Positions 1-10,226 of a stretch of DNA of 64,000 nucleotides are shown piece by piece. Location: contig OY288262.1 of the NCBI GenBank assembly GCA_958450325.1, forward strand, positions 11,939,081 to 12,003,080, in the 5' to 3' direction. The notes below the pieces were generated by a model that was given only the letters and a program-made list of their open reading frames with translations, searched no databases and had not been told where the DNA came from. Source of the DNA: Agrostemma githago. Taxonomy: Eukaryota; Streptophyta; Magnoliopsida; Caryophyllales; Caryophyllaceae. Each line of letters opens with the position of its first letter. Position 1 is the first letter of the stretch. The translations under genes were made by a program, and so were the position numbers.

Positions 1-1001
1 GAAAATCGATGCGAATATGCGATTTGAATGACGATATAAACGAAAATAAAAAAATTATTATTTAGGTTGACTTGTTTCAATAATCAAGCAATTGGGGTGT
101 CGGAATAAGCGACCGGCAACGCTGTGTGCGGTACACTTGTATATTCGGGTTTCCTTATTCCGACATCCTTCATACTCGACACAAATCGACAAGTACTTTA
201 ATGTTTTATACTAGTTATATTATCGATATTAAGATGCGACAAATAAAAAAAACGAGACAAGTATGATGATGACAACGACGCACAACGCGAAAAGGAAGGA
301 AAAGAGAGAGAAGACGGGATTTTGGCACCCTCAACCTACATGTTTCTTACGCTCGGACGGGACTCGTAGTGATGGATTGCACGGGAGTTCGAGTATGTAA
401 ATTGAGTTGTGGTGGTTAGGGTTTCGAATTCCTAAAGCTAGGTTTAGGGTTTGTAGTATTAGGGTTTGAGTGTTGTAGAATTAGGGTTTTTGAAGTGATG
501 AAAAGATGTCTTAGGGTTGTGTGCATGGGGTGTTTATATAAGCAAAGCCTAGGTACCCCGGCTAGGGTTACTCGACCGAGTAACCAGCTGACTCGGTCGA
601 GTGGCCAGTTGTGCCTGCAGTCGGTCCTGAATAAGGCCCACTCGATCGAGTGGGTTGGGCACTCGATCGAGTGGCCCAGCTGGGTCGCGCGGGTCAGCTT
701 CTTGGACCGTGGCTTTGGATGTTTGTTGGATTTTGTGTTTGACTTGGACATTTGATGATTGTGTGGCAGTTTTTTTGTATGTCTCGGAAACGACTTTGAT
801 TGGGGTTGACCCAATCGTTAAAAGTCGGTTTTATTTTCGGTGTCGGTTTTGTGAGATTTGTACTCCGTAAGTGAATTAGCCAGCAACTAATGGTTTTGAG
901 CCGATATCCGAGCGCGTAAAAACACGTTAGCGTCCGATCATCATCGGGTGTTTTTTGGAAACTGCCATAGACACCTGGCAGTCAAAATGCGGGTGTCTAC
1001 A
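1..1001 (-). repeat. 3' LTR of element A (partial)
   Basis: Nearly identical to 14443-15493 in the same orientation, including the boundary ending GTGTCTACA (TGTAGACAC as the LTR start on the minus strand). The window begins inside the LTR. It contains two pairs of ACTCGATCGAGT-type palindromes (about 569-675) and a cluster of TTAGGGTTT motifs (415-515). On the minus strand these are telo-box AAACCCTAA motifs just downstream of the LTR TATA box. Small differences from the other LTR, such as an extra run of bases near 355-370, show that the copies have diverged. Confidence 0.92.
534..540 (-). promoter_or_regulatory. LTR TATA box (left LTR of A)
   Basis: The minus strand reads GCTTATATAAACACC, and the right LTR has the matching TATATAAAC. 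The AAACCCTAA cluster begins a few tens of bases downstream. This is the likely Pol II promoter of the element; the start site itself is inferred. Confidence 0.6.
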
Positions 1002-1017
1002 GAGCCCCCACTCTGAC
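1002..1017 (-). other. Polypurine tract of element A
   Basis: The minus strand reads TCAGAGTGGGGGCTC directly before the LTR start TGTAGACAC. A purine-rich tract touching the 3' LTR is the plus-strand DNA primer site of LTR elements. Element B has the same CAGAGTGGGGGCT sequence at its 3' LTR. Confidence 0.85.
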
Positions 1018-1656
1018 TGAGGCTTGGACAGGGCGAAAGTCAGAGTAGCTACCAAGCCCACTAAGACCTGGTAGACTTCCGATTTGGTCGTTTATAGTCC
1101 ATTAGAGTTGCGTGAAGGGCTCGCCAGCCATAAGATAGGAGCCATACTTGAGCTGATGATAATAATTCCGTGGGGAATAAGGACTTGTTGCGTAAGTCCT
1201 GGGTTCGCCTATGTGTGGGCCCATCCCGTGTTATTCCGAGGAAAATGCCGCCTCGGGCTTTCAGGTGGGGAATTGGACTTGTCGTATAAGTCCCGGATGT
1301 GCCTGTATATAGGCCCATCCCGCGTAAATGCCGCCTTGGGCTTCCGCTGGGGAGACTTAGTGGGTTGCATGTTCCCGCTCGAGTCGTACCTGTATAAGTC
1401 ACATAAAATTTGCATGTAACACGTAGGTAGTAAAATGACTCGCGCTGGGGAAAATGATTTTTGAATTTTTTTGAAAGTTTGAAAATTTTGAAATTTGGAT
1501 TTTTTTTGGAAATTTTTGACTCCTAAAGAAATTAGGAAAGTTCGGGATGAATATTTCCATGCTAGTATCGAGACTAGGCTTGTGGGTTGATTCCGTTTAG
1601 GATTAGAAAACTATTGTGCAAGGAGAGATTAGGAAAGAAAGTTGTAAGGTTGATGC
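1018..1656 (-). other. 3' untranslated region of element A
   Basis: Non-coding stretch between the accessory gene promoter and the polypurine tract. About 150 bases next to the tract match, inverted, the region before the 3' LTR of element B (26690-26843), so this module is conserved between diverged elements. The short ORFs here on both strands follow the hairpin repeats and look spurious. 1440-1656 is AT-rich with nothing recognisable. Confidence 0.7.
1181..1321 (-). other. Tandem double-hairpin modules in 3' UTR of A
   Basis: Two diverged units (1181-1227 and 1275-1321, start-to-start 94 bases). On the minus strand each unit has a large imperfect hairpin beginning GGGATGGGCC, followed by a small hairpin with perfect 6-bp stem GGACTT/AAGTCC. 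In the 1275 unit the large stem has GCCT/AGGC inside GGATG/CATCC. Element B has the same architecture twice at 26495-26658. The structure is read by eye and was not folded. Confidence 0.6.
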
Positions 1657-1665
1657 TATATATAG
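1657..1665 (+). promoter_or_regulatory. TATA box of the accessory gene in A
   Basis: CTATATATAGCCC lies about 92 bases before the ATG at 1757. The accessory gene of element C has the same TATATATA about 67 bases before its ATG. This suggests the antisense gene has its own promoter, separate from the LTR. Confidence 0.65.
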
Positions 1666-1756
1666 CCCTCCTTGTCCTTGATTTTCTTCATAATTTCCTC
1701 ACAAATCATCCTTCCCACAAAAGAAAGTTCCTTATTATTCTCAAGAATTTTTAGCC

Positions 1757-3567
1757 ATGGGTATTGACCGATTGACCATTATGTTGCAAGAATGGTCCCG
1801 ACGCTTCAGGGACACGGATAGGGTGGCTCTTAACTAGACGGGTATTACTCAGGTGTACCCGTTTTGTCAGATGCAGGTTGATCGCTACTTTCTGGATGCG
1901 TGCTTATCTTATTGGGATGACATATATCATGTCTTTGCCTTTCCTCGGGGTGAAGTCTGCCATTTACCTGAGGAGATTGCTGCGGTAGGAGGATGGAACC
2001 CAATACTTCGACCTGCCGTCCCGTATTCGGTCTACGACTTGAGGAGGAAGCTTCGAGAATTTTTAGGCCTCTCCCATAATGAGGTGTCTCGAATGGCCTG
2101 GGATGACAACACAGTTTCCTTGATTGATCTAGCCGAGAAATTTATGAACCCGCATGACGTCCGGGTGAGACCAGTTTACAGCCGTAGGGCCTTTTCTTTT
2201 TGCATGCTCCATGCTTATGCCTTCGAGGGTCACATGGACCTGTTATCATGTATGGGTCATATCCGCCTCTTGACCGTGGTTGATCTGATGGAGACTGAAC
2301 ACAGCCCGGCTTGGCTGATTACGAGTGAAATAATCCAAGGATTGGACAATCGTAAGAGGGATCCGTCCGTCCGTCTCACCGGAAGCACCCGTTTGCTGCA
2401 AGTATGTCGGATTTTTATTTTTTCTCGATTTCTTGATTTTTTATTTTTTTGTTCGAGATTCTGACCGCTGTAGTGGGCACTCGATCGAGTCACCCTGGCA
2501 CTCGATCGAGTGCCTTCGTAAAAAAAAGCACCATGTTCGCTCTCAGGGATGCCACTCGACCGAGTCACCCTGGCACTCGATCGAGTGTCATCAGGCGGAC
2601 GCCTATTTCGTCTCGGGATCTCATACTTTTGTTTCCTTTTCAGATTTGGCTTTACGAGAGGCTATCAGTGATAGATCCTCCCCTTGATGTTAGCAATTAC
2701 CGCCATAACCAACTGATGACGAGGAGACGGGCAATTGATTTTTCTCGCCAGATTACTCAGAAATACTGGGACGAGGTATTATCAATCCATGGTGGTCGGC
2801 TAATTCGATGGGTAGTGCCGTGGTGGCCCATCTACGTTTGGACCGGCTTGGACCCGAGGGACAGAGCTCGTTACCAAGTAATCTTGTCTTTTAGGCAAAC
2901 GGTTCACCTCTACCCGGATCGCATACTAAGGCAGTACGGACGGGCTCAACGGATACCAGAAATTGAAGCAGTTGTGAGTGACCCTACCCAACTGACTGAT
3001 GTGATGTGCGATACGTGGATGCAAAGATGGTACACCCGGCACACTTGGCCTATTTCCAAATCTCGCCACTCGATCTGGGTTTCAGACTCCTATACAAAGT
3101 GGGCTAAAGCAGGTGATGCCAAAGCCCGAGCCGCTTTGTAGGTTGACGAGGCTTTCGATTTGCTGCGAAGGGAGCAGGCTAAAGACAACAGGGGATTCTT
3201 TGATGAAGGAGACACCCCGGCTACTCTGGTCCGACTAATGTCAGGTCAGAAAAAGAAGACCAAGACTCGAGCTGAAGGGTGTAGTGCTAAAGGTGCTTGG
3301 GGGAAAGTGGGCCCCCAGACTGACTTGGAGAGGAGACTAGGCCCAAGATTAGCCGTGCAGGACCGACTTGGCCCACGGGATAGGCTACCCGAGCATGTGC
3401 GACCCCGACTTGGGCCGAAGACAGTAGTAGAAGACCCGTTGTCGAAGAAACGGGACCGAGCTAAGGAGGTTCCCCTCGTGATTCGGGAACGCTCGCCCCC
3501 GCCCCGGCGACCTCGGGCTCCACGTGACCCAAAGGACAAGGGGAAGGGCAAAATGCCCGGATACTAG
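1757..3567 (+). pseudogene. Opposite-strand accessory gene of element A, intron-containing, degenerate
   Basis: The gene lies between pol and the 3' LTR on the strand opposite gag-pol. Exon 1 starts at ATG 1757 (MGIDRLTIML) and ends at 2401. A GT-AG intron (2402-2643) follows, then exon 2 from 2644 (IWLYERL) to 3567. Exons share one frame but carry in-frame stops at 1835-1837 and 3139-3141. Exon 1 has the motif YHVFAFPRGEVCHLPEEI. Exon 2 has RWVVPWWPIYVW and a very basic, proline- and arginine-rich C-terminus. Element C has a matching gene at 46797-48123. The first motif resembles the aromatic-plus-LPEE core of plant-mobile-domain or DUF7745-type proteins; that assignment is tentative and the function is unknown. 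The track-like start at 1853 is only the first ATG after the stop. Confidence 0.72.
2402..2643 (+). other. Intron of accessory gene carrying LTR-type palindromes
   Basis: Donor GTATGT after CTGCAA and acceptor TTTCCTTTTCAG before ATTTGGCTT. The homologous gene in element C breaks at the same amino-acid position. The intron contains four ACTCGATCGAGT-type 12-mers in two pairs (about 2479-2587). The same motif is found in the LTRs of elements A and B. Confidence 0.75.
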
Positions 3568-3966
3568 TCTCCTTAGTTTATTATTTAAGTATTATTATTA
3601 TTTTTTGGTGTGATTTTAATGTGTTTGGCGACTTCGGCATTTTTTTTTTTTGTAATTCCCGAGTTTATCGAGACTTTAATAAAAGACATATTATTGAATA
3701 CCGTTCCCGTCTTTTCGTTTATTGCAGTGGTTGTACCCTTTTGAGGGGTTGCCTACGTATCCACAATTAGCGGAATCAAACCAAACGTAGTTCGAAGTTT
3801 GATTTGATTGATTTTTTTTTGCAATTTTCGAAATACATCAAGATTACAAATTCGAGATGTGCGACGGCAGAATAATTAATTCTAACTTATTGACTTGTCT
3901 ATAATTTTGAAAATTTATAAAAAGACTGATTTTTATAAATTTTTGCAAATGACATTGAGATAGGGT
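3568..3966. other. Spacer between accessory gene and pol of A
   Basis: AT-rich non-coding DNA where the 3' ends of the converging genes meet. AATAAA-like sequence near 3676 could serve the plus-strand gene. Its one notable content is the conserved two-hairpin element at 3729-3782. Confidence 0.6.
3729..3782 (-). ncRNA. Conserved two-hairpin element after pol (copy in A)
   Basis: Begins GGTTTGATTCCGC on the minus strand, has the invariant core ATACGTAGGCAA, and ends GGGTACAACC. Stem 1 is TCCGC/GTGGA with one G-U pair. Stem 2 is ACCC/GGGT. It sits about 185 bases after the pol stop. The same element follows pol in C and occurs in B with paired base changes, which supports selection on an RNA structure. 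Its role is unknown; packaging, dimerisation, 3'-end processing or reverse transcription are possible. Confidence 0.65.
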
Positions 3967-5490
3967 TTATGGGTAGTAGCGCTTCAACTGGTCCATGTTG
4001 GTTGGGTTGACAAATTCGTTCCCGTCCAAGTCTGTCAGCATCACCGCTCCTCCTGATAGGACCTTCTTGACTAAGTATGGCCCAGCCCAATTGGGTTTGA
4101 ATTTTCCTCTTGGGTCAACCGGTAGTAAGGCACGAACCGATTTTAGGACCAAATCCCCTTCTTTGATCGATGTTCCTGGGCCTAACCCTTTTGTTGAAAG
4201 CCCGTTCGATCCTCTTTTGATATATTTCAATATTGTTGAGGGCTCGAGATCGCCGTTCGTCTAAAAGGACCAGCGAATCGTATTCTGGATGAATTTGGCC
4301 ACGTGCTTGGCGTTCAAGACACGGTATGACTCGGCTTCGACCCATTTGGTGAAGTAGTCGATGGCTACTAAAATGAAGCAGTGACCTCCCGTCCTGGGAG
4401 GATGCACCTTCCCAATTATGTCAATACCCCATGTCGAAAATGGCCATGGTGATGTCATGGTATATAATAGGGAAGACGGCATATGCTGTACATTGCCAAA
4501 GATCTGACAGTTATGGCAGTGTTTGACATATAACTGACAGTCTGTTTCCACGGTGTTCCAGTAATACCCGAGCCTCACGATTTTCCGGGCTAGCATATGG
4601 GCGTTCATATGTGGACCGTTCTCACCATCGTGTACCTCGGCCATGACCTTTTCGGCCTGTATTTTTTCGATACATAGGAGGAGAGCCCCCTGTGCCGTCT
4701 TTTTGTACAATTGCCCGTCGTCTGTACGAACAAATTGGGTCGCCAATCTTCGTAAGGCCTTCTTGGCCCGGTTTTCAGTTCCCGGGGGATATTCTCCCGT
4801 TGCCAAGTAGGTTAGGACAGATTGATACCAAGGTTCTGGGTCAGTTATCTCGATATCCTGGATGGCATGGATATAAGCCGGCTCAGACCGTCTTTCAACA
4901 CAAATTGGCATGATGGTAAGATGGTCCGGTATATTTAGCAGGGATGCTAATTTGGAAAGTGCATCTGCAAATTGATTTTCTTCCCGGGACAGGTAGATAT
5001 ATTCCACCTTCTGGAATTGTTTCTCTAGAACCCTTACTCGTGCTCGGTAAGCCACGAGATTGGCGTTCCGAGTTTTCCATTTCTGGAGTGCTTGATTGAT
5101 GACCAATGATGAATCACCGTGGACCCGGAGGTTTGTTACCCCTAAATCAGCGGCGGCTTGCAACCCGTGAATGCATGTTTCGTATTCGGCTGCGTTGTTG
5201 GTCACGTCAAAGTCCAATTTGATGGATATAGGAGTGTGTTCCTCTCGAGGTGAGATTAACAGAATTCCGACCCCAAATCCCCGGAAGTTGGATGCCCCAT
5301 CAAAATACAAATCCCATGTCTCGGTATCGGTATGGAATATGTCTTCATCAGGAAAGGCCCAAGTATTGGTGTGGCCTTCTTCGGATATCGTGCTATCGGC
5401 GAGGAACTCGGCCACTACACGGCCTTTGATGGCTTTCAATGGCACAAACTTGAGATCGAACTCAGTTAACATTAAAGTCCATCTGGACAT
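3967..5490 (-). pseudogene. Archaeal-type RNase H and core-deleted integrase of A
   Basis: In minus-strand order: aRNH domain (LYFDGASN near 5320, NNAAEYET, HGDSSLVINQ, ENQFADALSKLA); integrase zinc region (H...H, CHNCQIFGNVQ); first catalytic Asp in VAIDYFTKW; then a jump at about 4283 from FIQNTI to the C-terminal DERRSRALNN region. The second Asp and the Glu of the DDE triad are missing, equal to roughly 450 bases compared with element C. A frameshift at the junction moves the C-terminal domain (KFKPNWAGPYLVKK, ending LKRYYP) into another frame. The upstream part is joined by a frameshift near 5475-5490. The integrase cannot be active. Confidence 0.88.
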
Positions 5491-6827
5491 CCTGTCGTTG
5501 AGGATGGCTTCTCGAACAGGTACTTGATAGGATCCATTTTGGATAACACATGTACCTCGTGACTGAGCATGTAATGTCGGAGCTTTTTAGTGGCCCAAAC
5601 CAATGCAAGGCACGTCTTCTCGAGCATTGTATACTTGCATTCGTATTCGAGAAACTTTTTACTGATGTAGTAAATAGCCCGTTCTTCTGAATCAACTGTC
5701 TGGGCCAGCATAGCCCCCATGGCTGTCTCGGTCGTTGTTAGGTATAACGACAAAGGCAAGCAAGGTTGAGGTGGCAGTAATACTGGCGGAGCAGACAGAA
5801 TCTCCATGATTTTGTCGAAAGCCGCTTGACATTTGTCATCCCATAGCACCCGTTCCCCAATCTTCAGTTTCTTGAAAATGGGCTCACATACCATGGTTAG
5901 TTTCGAAATGAACCGGCTGATGTATTGGACCTTCCCGAGAAACTCCCTTATTTCTTTTTCGGTCTTGGGTGGTTACATCTCGGTGATGGCTTTGATTTTA
6001 GCTGGGTCGACCTCGATGCCGCGTTGGCTAACGATATGGCCCAGTAATTTGCCTGATGTTACCCCAAAACTGCATTTTTGAGGGTTCAGTCTCATATTGT
6101 ATTTTCGCAGCCGGGTGAAGAATTTTCTTAGGGCCGAAATGTGCTCGTTTCGGTCCTTGGACTTGACGATCATGTCGTCCACATAGACCTCCACTTCCTT
6201 ATGCGTCATGTCGTGTAGCAAAGTAGTGTCGCTCCATTGATAAGTGGCCTCGACATTGATGAGCCCAAATGGCATAACGGTGGAACAGTAAGTACCCCAT
6301 GGTGTAATGAAGGTGGTCTTACTCATATCCTCTTCTGCCATTTTAATTTGATTGTATCCGGCATACCCGTCCATGAACGACAGAAGGGCATGATCGGCCG
6401 TATTATCCACCAATATGTCGATATGTTGTAACGAAAAATCGTCCTTTGGGCTGGCCTTGTTTAGGTCCCGAAAGTCCACACATACCCGCACCTTGCCGTC
6501 CTTCTTGGGTACCGGCACGATATTTGCAACCCAGTCTGGATATTCAGACACTTGTATAAAACCCGCTTTGAATTGTTTGTCTACCTCTTCTTTGACTTTG
6601 AGAGACCATTCGGGCTTCATCATTCGGAGTTTCTGCTTTACCGGCCTACACCCATCTTTGATGGGTATTCGGTGTTCAGCTTTTTCCCGATCTATACCTG
6701 GCATGTCCTTGTAGGACCATGCGAAGACGTCTTTAAATTCTTGGAGGAGGTCTGTGAATTCTTTTCTCTCCTCGGGATCTAAAGATAGGCCCAACTTAAG
6801 CATCTGGGGCTCTAAAGTGGTTCCCAC
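5472..6827 (-). pseudogene. Reverse transcriptase and first RNase H of A
   Basis: RT copies element RNA into DNA. Visible landmarks are PDWVANIVPVPKKDGKVR, VDFRDLNKASPKDDF, MPFGL and the catalytic YVDDMIVKS, then the palm/connection LGHIVSQRGIEVDPAKIKA. A TAA stop at 5970-5972 separates this from the same-frame continuation (5472-5894) with the gypsy RNase H (YYISKKFLEYECKYTMLEK, LVWATKKLRHYM). The usual Asp neighbourhood of that RNase H is weak, which fits the known decay of the first RNase H in Tat elements that also carry an aRNH. A further stop at about 6870 separates protease from RT in the same frame. Confidence 0.9.
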
Positions 6828-6872
6828 GTTGATGGACTCGGTTTCTTCGATTACCGGATCTCGGGATTCTCT

Positions 6873-8303
6873 TTAATCGAGCTGCTCGATCAGATGCGGA
6901 GGCAGAGGTACCTGTTCGTTGGGTTTCTCAATGTCATTGCATATAAAATTTTTGAAATTGAGAAAGTTTTGGAAATAAGACAAGTCGTAAGCAGAACGGT
7001 TTTCGTTATTATTATTAATGGTAAATTTTGAAAATAGCTCGAATAGAGCTGCCATGTGATCATTGGTCAGTGGCGGGATAGGGAGAGGTCTTGGGACAGG
7101 CCTCGAGACCTTAGTGGAAGTGGCTAAGGGAAGAGGGATTAATATTACAGATTCGACACTAGCACCAGACCCTCTAGACTTGGACTCAGACTCCGACTCT
7201 GACTCTGACTCAGACTCGGATTCGGACTCGGTGTCCGGCATGTCTCCCTCGCCGGTGGTCAGCTTGTAGACCCGTCCTTGACTGTCGGTCCATTTTATGG
7301 TCTTCCTCCAGGCCCTTTTCTCAGTGTCGGCACCGACCTCGGTGATTAGCTTGGTTGGGTCGAACCGATCGCTGCGAAGGATCAAGTTGACCAAATCATC
7401 CTTTGGAGCGGGGACGACCTTGTCTTCTCCAAATAAGAGCCCCAGCACAGGCTCGACATTATTTTCACCTTTCTCGGATTCGGCCTGGACGATGGTGAAT
7501 ATATCATCAGGGATGAAGTTGCATTCCCGAGCCGTTTTGGTCTCGGGGTATGTGATGGTGGGTTGGTAGAGGCCCACTTGGATCGCCCCAAATACGGGAG
7601 TGACGAATTTGATTGCATCAGCCCGGCCCACATTCTCCGAGCTCATAGTATATCCTAATCCGAGCCGAGACTCTCCGTTGTCCAGGACCTCGATGATCTT
7701 CCCTGCCGGAAGATGCGGCCTTGAGGTGGCTCCGGGTAGGTAACCCAGATTTTGTTGCATCGTGTCGATGCTAGTGGTGAAGTAAGGCTTGAAGAGATAT
7801 TCCTCCTCGATCATACCCACGAAGTCGAATCCACGCGGTTCGGCCCGGCTTGTGGCATTACAGCTAGCCACGATCATGGGGGTCGCCTCCAGTGTGATGA
7901 TACCGTCTTTAAGTGGCATCTTGACTTTTCGGTGGAGGGTAGATGATACGGCCTTGACTGCATGGATCCAAGGCCTTCCTAGTAGCAAGTTAAAGGATGA
8001 GGTGACATCGATCACCTGAAATTCCAACTCTTTCTCAATTGGGCCTGTTATGATCGTTAGTTTAACGGCCCCAGCTACCGGTTTTGGGCTTCCGCGGAAA
8101 GCCTGGATAGTTTGCGCTGTCGGGAGATAGTCGGCATCGGTGATGCCGAGGGCCCTAGCGGTCCTTAGAGGAAGGACATTTACGGCGGATCCGTCATCGA
8201 TAAGTGTCATCGGGAGATACTTGCCTCGGCAGATGACCGTGATGTACAAGGCCAAATTATGATTGGGCCCGAACGGTGGCAGATCAGCTTCAGAGAAGGT
8301 TAT
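6873..8303 (-). pseudogene. Aspartic protease and linker of A
   Basis: The protease (minus-strand beginning) has LIDDGSAVNVLP as the D-x-G active site, followed by LGRPWIHAVKAVSSTLH, the conserved retropepsin end. Then comes a long linker with an acidic (D/E)-Ser repeat (about 7160-7230). The open frame extends to an ATG at 8339, but 8304-8339 is LTR sequence, so that start is an artefact of the solo LTR. The natural frame continued from gag: G-P-L-I-T before the insertion joins F-S-E-A-D after it. Confidence 0.85.
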
Positions 8304-10226
8304 TGTTGTGTGCCAAATTTGGACCGTTTTCCCTCCCATTTAGACCCATTTTTCCTTCGTTTTGCGAGAATAAAGTGCGATTATCGCCGTATTTTGAGTA
8401 ATTCTCGCATAAGCGTCTCTGTTTTGCATTTTACGTGTTTTTGGTAGTTTTATGTCTATTTTGATAGGATTTTCGACCAAAAACGTGTCTGAGCTCCTAT
8501 GAGCATGAGAGAGAGGGAGATCGTCCGAAAATCAAAGCACACAACTTAAAATCCAAAGTCCAAACCCAAGAGGTGAAACCTTGAGCGAAAAGGAAAAAGT
8601 ATAGTCCATTGTGGTGCATCTTCACCGGAGAGGTCGAACTTCAAATAAATATATCTAGAGTTCTAGACCTCAGATCAAAGCAATTCCAGTTGGAGGTGAA
8701 AGCTTATCTTCTTAGATTTCCAACGACATATCACACGCCCCAATCGGAGATCAAACAAGAGAGTTATGGCCCTCTGAAGTCACAGGGCGAAATTTCACCC
8801 GATGAGAATTTGACCGGGCGAAATTTCGCCCGACGGTGTTCCTCCCCAGATTACCATTTTGGACGAAAAGTTCATAGGGTGAAATTTCACCCTATGAGAT
8901 GACCGGGCGAAACGACCGGGCGAAATTTTGCCCACCAGTGAAATTTCGTCCGATGGAGAAAAGCGTCAAAAATGGCGATTCGAGAAGAAAATCTCACCGG
9001 GTGAAATTTCACCCGGTGGTGCTAATGTCGTCAACCGCAGGGCAAAACTTCACCCCATGAAGACTCATTGGGCAAAGTTGCATCTCAAAGGACAAAGTCT
9101 CACTAATGGGCAAGGATTAGATTATGGGCTTTAGGTTAAATACCCATTAAGAGATTACTATATATATGTTACCCTAATTCATTGTCCAACTTACCTCTCC
9201 ATTGCGCTAAGGAGGGAAGACATTACACCCTTCCACCATCCTATTACACCATCCATTAGTAGTAGTTTAGTAGTATTCTAGTAGAAATCCTCCAAAATTC
9301 TAGTAGTTTACATAGTAATTAATAGTAGATCTACATAATTTCCATCAACAATTATCTAGATCTCAAGTTTGTAAGAAGATTATTCAAGTTTTATTTGAAG
9401 ATTTGTTGGGTTTAATGAAGGATTAGTGACAAGTTCTTCACTTTATTCATCAAAGATTCAATCTTTACTTATGCAATCCTCTTATTTTCTATAAATCTAC
9501 ATAGTTGGTATAATTCTCTTCCACTACCTAATCTCTAATTTAGTTTTTATGTTGTTTTCTCATCATTATCTTGTTTAAATCATATTATTGATGTTAGTTT
9601 CATTAGATCTAATTAATATGCATGTTGAAATGATTTCCATGATGAATTGTGAGTAGATTTCTTTGTTGGGGAATTAGGGAGGAGGATTTGGATTATTTTA
9701 TTCAAGGAAAGTTGGTGGGTTGTTTACTTGTTAATTATCGATGTTAAGGTTTTTGTGTCTTTGTTGACTTAGAATCGCGACTAGGCCGAACTTGACTCAT
9801 TTCTACCAATATGGGGAAACTCGGGGTAGAAATTACCTTAGATTGAGACTTATCCTTTCATCGCGAAAGCGGGCTTAGGTAGGTTGGTTGAGGATACCGA
9901 AAGGTGGCACTCTCCTTTTTAACGTTGTAACAAAAACTCGATCCCGAGACTATTAGACCCCATTTCCGAATCCCGACTCTCCCCAACACCTTTCCTACTT
10001 ATTGACCCTAGCCTACAATCTCTCGACCTCTCTTGACCTTTCTCGACCTCTCTTGACCCAAAACCCCCCTTTCTCGACCCAATCATGCTTAGACTTTGAC
10101 TCGACCGATTTTACCTAGCCCGTCCCTGTGGATCGATCCCCGACTTACCGCTACTACGTAGTAGTTAGTTTGAGTTTACAAATATTGTTTGACCGCGTTG
10201 GATAGGCGACGATTCAACGCGCATCA
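8304..10226 (+). repeat. Solo LTR S1 (Athila-type) inside element A
   Basis: Starts TGTTGTGTGCC and ends GCGCATCA. The direct repeat AGGTTAT borders it at 8297-8303 and 10227-10233, and the gag-pol reading frame of A resumes across it. Its right end (ACTACGTAGTAG, then ATCGATCC inverted) resembles the 3' end of Athila LTRs such as element E's. Copies S2 (23058) and S3 (50212) are related and inverted; S4 (29242) is a fragment. It contains several GGGTGAAATTTCACCC-type palindromes at 8780-9060. No internal region exists, hence a solo LTR. The 7-base flanking repeat is longer than the usual 5. Confidence 0.8.

Noticed and set aside
495..755. ORF beginning MMKRCLRVVCMGCL, nearly identical at 14927-15187
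   Set aside because: Its conservation comes only from the two LTRs being duplicates. It lies over the promoter and palindrome cluster and has no domain.
8304..8339. ATG at 8339 as the natural start of the protease of A
   Set aside because: These bases belong to solo LTR S1; the frame originally continued from gag.
8304..10226. S1 as a Helitron or MITE
   Set aside because: Ends are TG...CA, the 3' end parallels Athila LTR ends, and there is no hairpin-CTRR end or terminal inverted repeat.
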